From Arenicella sp. (GTDB lineage: Bacteria > Pseudomonadota > Gammaproteobacteria > Arenicellales > Arenicellaceae), in assembly GCA_016763815.1 (NCBI GenBank), contig JAESTB010000062.1, positions 1-5,296 of the forward strand: 5,296 bases of DNA. Reading direction: 5' to 3'. The notes under the pieces were generated by a model, which was not told the origin of the DNA, did not search any database, and worked only from the letters and a program-made list of their open reading frames with translations. Positions within the stretch are counted from its first letter, which is position 1. Each line of letters opens with the position of its first letter. The position numbers and the translations under genes are program-made. Shown here piece after piece: positions 1 through 5,296 of this stretch.

Positions 1-2457
1 CAAGCGTTCACCAAATAATTTCCAAATCAACAAACTTCTACGCGATTGAAATCGCCTAATGTAGCGGCTTGCATTAGTTTGCCGCCAAGTTTTATTGGAT
101 ATAACTGGAGGGTGACCAAAATCAGCACTATTATCATCCGCTAAACGCCTATAGTCACTCGGTTGATGAGTACCAGCAACAGAACTGATGTCGTCTAATA
201 CAAGCTGCCCGGCCTGTTGAGTACCATTGTGGCAACTCACGCATTTAGCCTGAATGATGGGTCTGATATCGGCATAAAACTCCACATTAACAGCTGGCTG
301 AGCAACATTGTTTTGCCCAACTTCACCAGCATTGCTTCGAGTCACCATCGGCGTAACAGATGAGAGATCAATTACATCGTACGAAGCGTCATTAGCGGCC
401 GTATTTTCAAATGGCAGCGGCATTTGTGAATGAGCATGACAACCACCACAATCACTGCGTTGTTCACCGGGCCTAACTTGGTGCCACGTCTGCGACATAT
501 TTAAAACCATGCCATACCGATCAATAGTTTGAAAAGTGAATGGTGTATCGGCTGGTATTTTGGCTAAAAAACTAGTATCAGGATTACCCTCATCATCTAA
601 TATTGGTGCCCCTTCAGTGTCAAATTTTCGTAAAGGTATCTCTCCTAAAATGCGCAGTTTTTCATTCGCGTGGCTGTGGAAGTCGCCAGCCAAGTTCGAC
701 GGTGAATGGTTAGGCCCATACCGCCTATCCGTTATTGCTTCCATTGCCAAAATCCTTACGGCCCAGATATCACTGTCACTATATTTACCCGCATCGGCAC
801 CCTGCCAGAACCAATTACTACTTTTATTATTTTCCGAAGTATTAAACGCATCTAAACCATCAAAATTACTTTCCCCTTTACCCGGAAATGAGTCACGTTT
901 GTAAAAACTACTGCTTCCCACTAAGCCATATGCGGTGCCCGCAGGTAACTCAGCGTGTACCGAGCCATCATTTGGCAGCCACTCTTTTTCTACCGGTTCG
1001 GTCGAACCATGAATATCACGCCATGGCACGACAGCACGGGGCCAGGCTTCATTATAGTTTGGATCATTTTTAATCAACCTAAGCTCGCTTGGGCTATTAA
1101 CAGGGGCTCCTTGGTCAATCACGTACAGACCCGAGTCGTAATACGGGAATGTGGTCGGGCGGTTTAAGTCATTGGCCGGTCCGGGTGACCAAGCGACCAA
1201 TAAATCATTATAGGGTGTGGCTGATGGCTGAGTAAATTTACCCACTCGTGCGCCACCATTAGGGTTACTGGGCGCAGCACTATCACCTGGGTGAGTCATC
1301 GGGGTCAACGAGTAGTACCCCTGCGGGGTAAAAGAGTCTCGGAATGTAGTCTGCCCCTGAGAAGAACTTGTTGTTTGAAGTATCCCTGGGTTTAAATTGG
1401 GAAACGGGCTACCAAAAGGAGGAAGACTTGGGTTTGGGGGCGTAGCTGGTAGAGCAAACAATGCTCCAAAGCCGTTGTTATTCAAATTATAATACTGCTC
1501 TACAACGATTTCGCCATTAGATAACTGCGTATAAAAGTGGTATGCATTAGGAGATGTCATTCCACTCACAAGCGGAGCCCAATTACGCCCATCAGGGTCG
1601 ATAGTCCAAATCCCCCAAAGCCGCCGGTCTCTAATTCCTTGAGACTCATAACTGGAAAACATAATGCGCCCATCATTCAATATTGTCGGGTGCAGCGCAC
1701 TTCCAATAGTCATCGGGGCGATAGCGTGAAGGTTCGAACCATCCATATCCATCACATACAATTGCATGGTCGGTGTGGTGAACCCCTTGGTAGGCACAAA
1801 GCCATTACGGTTACTAGTAAATACTATTTTGTTTCCGGGCAAAGGCATAGGCCCAAGGTTTAATATCCCATAGCCTAGGCGGTTATAGGACGAACTTGGA
1901 TTAACGGGGTTACTCTCATCCCAGACTCCATTGCCCGTATTCGGAGAAAAACCACCATGCGTCAATTGATCAATTTGGCGCGATGCAATGTTAATTCGAA
2001 AAATATCAGCACCTTGCCTAGGTAGGTTTCCCCTTTGCGTATTCAGATCGGTTAAGTCATGAAATAAGCTATAGAGAACCCATTTCCCATCAAAAGAAAT
2101 AAAAGGGTCGGTAACGCCACAGTCGGTGCAATCAACCAGCACTTCTTCAGTACCGTCGGTGTGTAACAACATTAAGTCGGCACCGGGGTCTAATCGACCT
2201 GGGTGAAATACCTCTGGCCAAGTAGTGTTTTGGCTGTCCCCGTATCTTACCTGTCGTACATACACAAGGTCATAACAAATGCCAATCTTGGAGTCAGGGC
2301 AAGACTCTGGCGCCGGTGGAATAGGAGCATCTGATGACTCATCCAGAAGGTAGGATATAATTGCGCTTAGCTTAAACGGCTTGGCTTGGGCAACAAGACT
2401 ACAAACCATAAATGATAAACAAAAACCGGTGAGTAAAACTTTAAGCTTATTTTGCAT
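1..2457 (-). CDS. Exported propeller/di-haem protein, hydrazine synthase alpha-like (3' end cut by window)
   Basis: The frame is open for 819 codons from an ATG at 2457 to the left edge, so the C-terminus is missing. Residues 1-25 form a signal peptide (KLK, hydrophobic core, cleavage after AQA). Residues about 62-300 carry PD40/TolB-like propeller strands, for example SFDGKWVLYS (121-130), PGNKIVFTSNRNG (207-219), LYVMDMDGSN (233-242) and LWGIWTIDPDGRNW (280-293). A Pro/Gly-rich stretch follows at 338-358. Residues about 600-674 (GEIPLRKF, IPADTPFTFQ, VRPGE, then CGGCH at 670-674) resemble the C-terminal haem domain of hydrazine synthase alpha. Residues 725-760 (EFYADIRPIIQAKCVSCHNG) resemble planctomycete cytochrome c with CVSCH at 739-743. 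Both CxxCH motifs should bind covalent haem c in the periplasm. The first HZS-alpha haem site, normally N-terminal, is not seen; instead there are paired Cys at 53/61 and 110/113. Anammox chemistry is not implied; substrate and electron partner are unknown. No clear Shine-Dalgarno precedes the ATG, but the signal peptide supports this start. Confidence 0.88.
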   Translation of the reverse strand, partial: MQNKLKVLLTGFCLSFMVCSLVAQAKPFKLSAIISYLLDESSDAPIPPAPESCPDSKIGICYDLVYVRQVRYGDSQNTTWPEVFHPGRLDPGADLMLLHTDGTEEVLVDCTDCGVTDPFISFDGKWVLYSLFHDLTDLNTQRGNLPRQGADIFRINIASRQIDQLTHGGFSPNTGNGVWDESNPVNPSSSYNRLGYGILNLGPMPLPGNKIVFTSNRNGFVPTKGFTTPTMQLYVMDMDGSNLHAIAPMTIGSALHPTILNDGRIMFSSYESQGIRDRRLWGIWTIDPDGRNWAPLVSGMTSPNAYHFYTQLSNGEIVVEQYYNLNNNGFGALFALPATPPNPSLPPFGSPFPNLNPGILQTTSSSQGQTTFRDSFTPQGYYSLTPMTHPGDSAAPSNPNGGARVGKFTQPSATPYNDLLVAWSPGPANDLNRPTTFPYYDSGLYVIDQGAPVNSPSELRLIKNDPNYNEAWPRAVVPWRDIHGSTEPVEKEWLPNDGSVHAELPAGTAYGLVGSSSFYKRDSFPGKGESNFDGLDAFNTSENNKSSNWFWQGADAGKYSDSDIWAVRILAMEAITDRRYGPNHSPSNLAGDFHSHANEKLRILGEIPLRKFDTEGAPILDDEGNPDTSFLAKIPADTPFTFQTIDRYGMVLNMSQTWHQVRPGEQRSDCGGCHAHSQMPLPFENTAANDASYDVIDLSSVTPMVTRSNAGEVGQNNVAQPAVNVEFYADIRPIIQAKCVSCHNGTQQAGQLVLDDISSVAGTHQPSDYRRLADDNSADFGHPPVISNKTWRQTNASRYIRRFQSRRSLLIWKLFGERL

Positions 2458-2540
2458 GTACGTTGGATAAAATGTTTCGTTAATATTTAGAGTATTCCCA
2501 TTGAAATCGGCGACCAAAACTTTAAAAAAATATACAGAAC

Positions 2541-2553
2541 CTTAGTGACTAAG
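2541..2553. repeat. 13-bp palindrome upstream of the di-haem gene
   Basis: CTTAGTGACTAAG is a perfect inverted repeat with 6-bp arms and a one-base centre. It lies 84-96 bp upstream of the ATG at 2457, in the 198-bp gap after the DUF4920 gene. The symmetry suits a dimeric regulator site. On the minus strand a T7 run follows about 10 bases later, but it is too distant and the stem too short for a convincing terminator. The role is inference only. Confidence 0.3.
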
Positions 2554-2655
2554 CTGGGCAGAGTGCCATCGACTGCGTTTTTCATGTTCTCAAAATGGTA
2601 TAAATTTGAACGATCAATTCTAATAGTGACGGTCCCTGTTATTTTTTTTCATAAC

Positions 2656-3138
2656 TTAGTTAATCGGTATGCGTACCGACGTTGCCACTATTTCGTATGT
2701 AAAGCCGCTTTCTAGAGCACTATTTTCGCCTAAATCTTTGGAAAAATGCTTAGCTTGCTTCGCTGTGCGTTCATGCGCAATCAACTCGCCCACAAGCGTG
2801 ACTGTCTTGCCGCCAATGTCAGTGGGTACAAAAAAACCATAGTCTTTGAAACCTACCCGAATTATTTCTGAGCCCGCTTTTGCAATAAAGAAACAGCCTT
2901 TTTTCTGGCAAACTTTGGCCACTTGGGTAGTTACTGAAAATGATTTATTCAGATGCTCTGCTGGTGATGCCAAAAGCATTTTCAACTCCACTGCTTGAGG
3001 CATCGTTGACAACGGCTCGCCATAAGTCTCACTCGTTGCGTCTTTTTGTACTGGCTCCGAGAGGCGAATCACATCAGCCTTGGCCGTGCTAAGGGCAATA
3101 ATAGAAAGCGTAAAAAACAGTATGACTTTGTTAATCAT
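2656..3138 (-). CDS. Exported DUF4920 domain protein
   Basis: The protein has 160 residues. Residues 1-21 are a typical signal peptide (MINK, hydrophobic core, cleavage after AKA), placing it in the periplasm. After a short linker, residues about 39-157 match my memory of DUF4920: a YGEPL start, then QVAKVCQKKGCFF (72-84), RVGFKDYGFFVPTDIGGK (94-111) and VTLVGEL (113-119). C77 and C82 form a conserved CxxxxC pair that could bind metal or form a disulfide. The strand-rich pattern suggests an OB-like barrel, which is inference. No biochemical role is established for the family as far as I know. Its stop is 198 bp before the di-haem gene and its start 93 bp after the TonB-domain gene. The Shine-Dalgarno is weak (CACTCCAAA before ATG), but the start gives a complete signal peptide. 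Family call fairly sure, function unknown. Confidence 0.87.
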   Translation of the reverse strand: MINKVILFFTLSIIALSTAKADVIRLSEPVQKDATSETYGEPLSTMPQAVELKMLLASPAEHLNKSFSVTTQVAKVCQKKGCFFIAKAGSEIIRVGFKDYGFFVPTDIGGKTVTLVGELIAHERTAKQAKHFSKDLGENSALESGFTYEIVATSVRIPIN

Positions 3139-3231
3139 TTTGGAGTGTAAGCTTGTAGAAATTCATTCAAGTTTAGCATGATTGAATTATTTAGCTTCAC
3201 CCAAACAGAGACCCCGTTGTTCGACTGCTGA

Positions 3232-4338
3232 TCAAAATTGATACAACTTGGCTTTGGTTTTGGGTCGGCCTACGACTAGTAAGTCACACGCTCCCCAACT
3301 CTCGGGCACTTGGTAACTATTATCGGGGCTGAAGGCCATCGTGCCGAAACTTCGAGTACAATAAAAGTTAAGCTTATCTATAGCGCCCTCAATCACATCT
3401 ATTTCAAAGGTTCTCTTGGTAAGATCAAGATATTCATAACCTCGATCGCTTAGCTCAACTGACCTCATAATTGCCTGCCCCCCGCTAAGTGCTTCTTGCA
3501 CTTGAGACATAGCCGCAATGAACGGTTCAGCGGCACTAGGAATTTCCTTATTCAACCAGTAAAAGTTACTTCGGGCCTCTCCATAATATCCAAGCTCAAT
3601 AAGAAGCTGAAGTATGCTCATTCTAATAGTGCGAATGGCAGCTTCATCAAGAAATTGCCGATCTTTATCAATGCGGTTTTGAAACAAAAGCAACTTACGT
3701 AACGATTTCAATTGCTCTTGCTTGCTCAAGAACTTATTCGCATAGCGATACTCCAACATTGACAAATAGGCTAAACCATAATTAGTAAGATATTTTGCAT
3801 TGGCCAGCCTATCGAGATCACGTCTAAGCTCTTGCTGGTCAGGCTTCTTAGCATTCATACCCTTATCGGCTTTTTTATATATGCTGATGAATTTTCGACC
3901 AGCGGCATCTTCAGAGCCTTCTATGCTAAATACAATTCGAATGCTGGTCGCTGACTTAAGCGGCTTACCATCTACATGAGCGGCTTCGTATTGATATTTC
4001 AATACGGCTTCAAGAGCAGGGCCTTCAAATGCTGAATGCGTTGATTCCACTACGATAGGCTCAAATACTTTGCCTTCTTCATCAACCATAAACCTAACAA
4101 CAACCATGCCTTCTTGAATTTTTTTGCGTTGCCTTATGGGGTAATACGATGGCGATCTAAGAATTGGTTTCGGCGGATGATAACCTTGCTCAGTCTCCAA
4201 TTGCATGAGCCCACCACTAGCTAAGCCTGAAGGCAAATTAGGCGCTAATTTTAAATTGTCTAGATCCTCTGCGAGAGAATTGTGGCTGACACTTGAGGCA
4301 ATCAAGCCAACGATCAAACTCTTAGTAATATAATTCAT
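3232..4338 (-). CDS. Exported TonB C-terminal domain protein with helical extension
   Basis: The protein has 368 residues. Residues 1-23 look like a cleavable signal peptide (cleavage after SLA) rather than the uncleaved anchor of classical TonB. Residues about 58-140 form a TonB C-terminal domain: P-x-YYPIRQRKKIQEG (63-77), VVVRFMVDEEGKV (79-91), FEGPALEAVLKYQYEAA (104-120), DGKP (123-126) and a final strand IRIVFSIEG (133-141). Classical TonB carries this domain at its C-terminus after a proline-rich spacer; here it is near the N-terminus, the spacer is absent, and about 225 mostly helical residues follow (TPR-like character possible, repeats not clear). C327 and C351, the only cysteines, could form a disulfide. 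Without an anchor it is unlikely to energise outer-membrane receptors with ExbB/ExbD; binding of an envelope partner is inferred. No receptor or exbBD gene is in the window. The Shine-Dalgarno is weak. Confidence 0.85.
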   Translation of the reverse strand: MNYITKSLIVGLIASSVSHNSLAEDLDNLKLAPNLPSGLASGGLMQLETEQGYHPPKPILRSPSYYPIRQRKKIQEGMVVVRFMVDEEGKVFEPIVVESTHSAFEGPALEAVLKYQYEAAHVDGKPLKSATSIRIVFSIEGSEDAAGRKFISIYKKADKGMNAKKPDQQELRRDLDRLANAKYLTNYGLAYLSMLEYRYANKFLSKQEQLKSLRKLLLFQNRIDKDRQFLDEAAIRTIRMSILQLLIELGYYGEARSNFYWLNKEIPSAAEPFIAAMSQVQEALSGGQAIMRSVELSDRGYEYLDLTKRTFEIDVIEGAIDKLNFYCTRSFGTMAFSPDNSYQVPESWGACDLLVVGRPKTKAKLYQF

Positions 4339-4356
4339 CTACTTTATGTTTTTATA

Positions 4357-4367
4357 ATAACGGTTAT
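4357..4367. repeat. 11-bp palindrome just upstream of the TonB-domain gene
   Basis: ATAACGGTTAT has 5-bp inverted arms and a one-base centre, 19-29 bp before the ATG at 4338. On the minus strand it runs into an AT-rich stretch (TTATTATAAAA) that could supply a -10 element, though no good -35 is seen. It may be an operator or a chance palindrome. Confidence 0.2.
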
Positions 4368-4392
4368 CGTTCTTACTTGGACACACTCATTA

Positions 4393-4416
4393 AGACCAAC
4401 ATCAACTCTTTGGTCT
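4393..4416. repeat. 7-bp inverted repeat between DUF6524 and TonB-domain genes
   Basis: AGACCAA (4393-4399) and TTGGTCT (4410-4416) are perfect inverted arms around a 10-base loop. The plus strand continues with GTTTT, but no plus-strand gene ends here. The minus strand has no T-run after the stem, so a terminator for the DUF6524 gene is unlikely. It could be a regulator site for the TonB-domain gene 55 bp away; this is inferred from position only. Confidence 0.28.
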
Positions 4417-4453
4417 GTTTTGAAACTAGTGCGCAATGGTTTCGACTATTCGC

Positions 4454-4870
4454 TTAATCATCATCAACATCATCAATATCAACCTGCCCAGTCAGTCTAC
4501 GACGAATGTGCGACCACGACATACCAATAGCCAGCAGCAGCGATACGATCACCAGTACCACCCACATCATTACTCCAGCATTATCAGCCTGAAGCCACCC
4601 GAGATCATAAAAAAGCCAGACAAAACTAGCAAAAAATGCAGCAGCTAATAAAAGGCCAATAACGCCAAGCGACCGAAAAGTCGCACGCAAATAGACGCCC
4701 CAAGAGATAATCAGGAATAACCCGCAGATCGCCAGCGCGGGAGTAAACTCTGGAAACGAGCCTTCAGCCCAATGAAAATAAGAATACGCGGACGGGTTAT
4801 AAGTAGCAAAGACAAGCACTAAGGCAAAAACGAAACGAATAACAACACCCTCAAAACCCAACACTTTCAT
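4454..4870 (-). CDS. Small four-helix inner-membrane protein, DUF6524 family
   Basis: The protein has 138 residues from the ATG at 4870. Four hydrophobic segments are visible at about 9-27, 42-61, 67-88 and 99-117. Motifs I associate with DUF6524 are FATYNPSAYSYFHW (21-34), a YLRATFRSLG link (60-69), and a closing block GMSWSHIRRRLTGQVDIDD (116-134) before an acidic tail of Asp residues. RRRLTG after helix four suggests a cytoplasmic C-terminus by the positive-inside rule. No catalytic motif is recognised and the function is unknown. A TTG at 4882 would add four residues, but it overlaps the Shine-Dalgarno GAGG at 4877-4880, which sits six bases before this ATG, so the ATG is preferred. The next gene starts 115 bp downstream, so co-transcription is possible but unproved. 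Confidence 0.87.
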   Translation of the reverse strand: MKVLGFEGVVIRFVFALVLVFATYNPSAYSYFHWAEGSFPEFTPALAICGLFLIISWGVYLRATFRSLGVIGLLLAAAFFASFVWLFYDLGWLQADNAGVMMWVVLVIVSLLLAIGMSWSHIRRRLTGQVDIDDVDDD

Positions 4871-4876
4871 AAAAAA

Positions 4877-4880
4877 CCTC
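4877..4880 (-). promoter_or_regulatory. Shine-Dalgarno that decides the DUF6524 start
   Basis: GAGG on the minus strand is followed by six T residues and then ATG at 4870. It overlaps the in-frame TTG at 4882, so translation is best placed at the ATG. The other two complete genes in the window have much weaker sites. Confidence 0.7.
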
Positions 4881-4882
4881 AA

Positions 4883-5047
4883 ACGAACTATTCAATTAAA
4901 TGATGACTCATCGACAACAGCCTGTGAGACAACTGATCAACAGCTTGTATTATAAAGAATTGTTTTCGATGCCACTCTGCTTTATTTACCAGCGGCTGGA
5001 AAGGGGCATAATATACTCAAGACTTAACCCCTTATTTCTGAGTAGCT
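4883..5047. other. Intergenic stretch with no supported gene
   Basis: Apart from the candidate -10 at 4949-4954, I see only a 6-bp inverted repeat, AAGGGG (5001-5006) with CCCCTT (5028-5033). Its 21-base loop is too long for a confident terminator. Minus-strand frames here are short and match nothing I recognise. No tRNA or rRNA signature is visible. Confidence 0.5.
4949..4954 (-). promoter_or_regulatory. Candidate -10 element for the DUF6524 gene
   Basis: The minus strand reads TATAAT, an exact sigma-70 -10 consensus, about 80 bases before the ATG at 4870. No good -35 lies 16-18 bases upstream (the best is GAGTGG), and there is no TGn extension, so this is only a candidate. Confidence 0.35.
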
Positions 5048-5158
5048 TTAGGAATTGCCATTATATATAAATCTGCTCAGAGCAGATAAAAGCTTATTAC
5101 CCGACATTTTATTGGAATATCGTTCACTCAATTCATGTTTGCTGTCTCTTTTATCCAT
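5048..5158 (-). CDS. Possible small ORF, 36 residues, unknown
   Basis: An ATG at 5158 opens a 36-residue frame ending with TAA at 5048. AGGA at 5164-5167 lies five bases before the ATG, a good Shine-Dalgarno, and it overlaps the stop codon of the transposase fragment at 5166-5168, so translational coupling is possible. The product is polar and basic at first (MDKRDSKHELSERYSNK), then LLSALSRFIYNGNS. There is no signal peptide, full transmembrane segment or family I recognise. Its codons include the palindrome at 5071-5087. It may be a real small protein, the truncated start of a disrupted gene, or chance. Confidence 0.25.
   Translation of the reverse strand: MDKRDSKHELSERYSNKMSGNKLLSALSRFIYNGNS
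5071..5087. repeat. Perfect 17-bp palindrome
   Basis: ATCTGCTCAGAGCAGAT has 8-bp inverted arms around a single A at 5079, the strongest inverted repeat in the window. On the minus strand it is followed by TTATATATAAT, too weak a T-tract for a confident terminator. It does not match the LexA box (CTGT-N8-ACAG). It could be a dimeric regulator site, a hairpin ending minus-strand transcription from the IS remnant, or a relic of an element end. Confidence 0.45.
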
Positions 5159-5165
5159 ATATGTC

Positions 5166-5249
5166 CTAGTAAATCTTCTTCTTTGCGTCTGCTGCGTGAA
5201 CATGAAAATACCCATTGCCTAAATCGATTCCTAATACTTTAATGATCAT
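5166..5249 (-). pseudogene. IS110-family transposase, N-terminal fragment
   Basis: The frame from the ATG at 5249 gives 27 residues, MIIKVLGIDLGNGYFHVHAA then DAKKKIY, before a TAG at 5166. The start matches the conserved beginning of IS110 transposases (IKVLGIDLGK-xx-FHxxGxD), including the first Asp of the DEDD RuvC-like site at D9. The usual Lys after LG is Asn here. Full-length members have about 300-400 residues, so more than 90% is missing. I see no continuation of the family in the other minus-strand frames downstream, which suggests a deletion near 5168 rather than a simple frameshift. GAGG at 5259-5262, nine bases before the ATG, is an intact ribosome-binding site. IS110 elements use a bridge RNA from their non-coding ends; this remnant cannot encode an active recombinase. 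The match is recognition from memory, not a search. Confidence 0.65.
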
Positions 5250-5296
5250 AATGACTTACCTCGTGTGGTTGATCTCACGACCTAGTTTATACGCTA
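5250..5296 (-). mobile_element. Upstream flank of the IS110 remnant, cut by window edge
   Basis: These 47 bases precede the transposase fragment and include its Shine-Dalgarno (GAGG, 5259-5262). In the IS110 subgroup the left non-coding end before the transposase gene encodes the bridge RNA, so this could be part of that region. Too little is present to see a loop structure or the element boundary. Assignment rests only on the adjacent coding fragment. Confidence 0.4.

Noticed and set aside
536..1863. Several plus-strand open frames of 61-122 codons
   Set aside because: They lie opposite the long minus-strand gene, have low-complexity or unfamiliar products, and overlap one another.
2487..2585. 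Minus-strand frame of 32 codons between the DUF4920 and di-haem genes
   Set aside because: It has no well-spaced Shine-Dalgarno and no family resemblance, and its length is expected by chance in AT-rich intergenic DNA.
2638..2655. GTTAT/ATAAC inverted repeat around a T8 run as a terminator for the DUF4920 gene
   Set aside because: The T-run is in the loop rather than after the stem on the minus strand, and the five AT-rich pairs are too weak.
3496..3702. Plus-strand frame of 68 codons
   Set aside because: It is antisense to the TonB-domain gene and matches nothing recognised.
4436..4648. Plus-strand frame of 70 codons
   Set aside because: It is antisense to the DUF6524 gene; its repetitive Ile/Asn run comes from the Asp-rich tail codons on the other strand.
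4888..5016. Minus-strand stop-free stretch of about 42 codons ending in a TAG near 4888
   Set aside because: It has no good start codon or ribosome-binding site and contains the candidate -10 element; probably non-coding.
4988..5016. Plus-strand promoter-like TTTACC-N18-TAATAT
   Set aside because: The -35 is a poor match and no plus-strand gene follows within the window.
5001..5033. AAGGGG/CCCCTT hairpin as a terminator
   Set aside because: The 21-base loop, absence of a T-run and lack of a gene ending nearby make it unconvincing.

Overview
The window looks like chromosomal DNA of a Gram-negative bacterium, most likely a marine-type gammaproteobacterium. The reasons are moderate-to-low GC, three proteins with Sec-type signal peptides, a TonB C-terminal domain, c-type haem motifs, and small families (DUF4920, DUF6524) that I associate with that group. 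This is inference from protein families; no marker gene fixes the taxon.

Every gene I can support is on the minus strand, so the window reads right to left. Positions 5296-5166 hold the start of an IS110-family transposase that stops after 27 codons, a mobile-element remnant whose upstream flank runs off the window. Positions 5158-5048 hold a 36-codon frame with a good ribosome-binding site but no recognised family, and it contains a perfect 17-bp palindrome. Positions 4870-4454 encode a small four-helix membrane protein (DUF6524-like). Positions 4338-3232 encode an exported protein with a TonB C-terminal domain, a long helical extension and two cysteines near its C-terminus. Positions 3138-2656 encode an exported DUF4920 protein with a CxxxxC motif.

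The largest gene starts at 2457 and stays open for 819 codons to the left edge, where it is cut off. It encodes an exported protein with a beta-propeller-like region (PD40/TolB-type strands) and two c-type haem sites, C670-H674 and C739-H743. The first lies in a segment resembling the C-terminal haem domain of hydrazine synthase alpha; the second lies in a planctomycete-type cytochrome c segment. It fills nearly half of the window.

Three consecutive genes encode proteins predicted to reach the periplasm or outer surface, which suggests an envelope-related locus. Gaps of 93-198 bp make one tight operon uncertain. No rRNA, tRNA or CRISPR array is visible. No convincing rho-independent terminator was found; several inverted repeats between genes are listed as candidate operators only.
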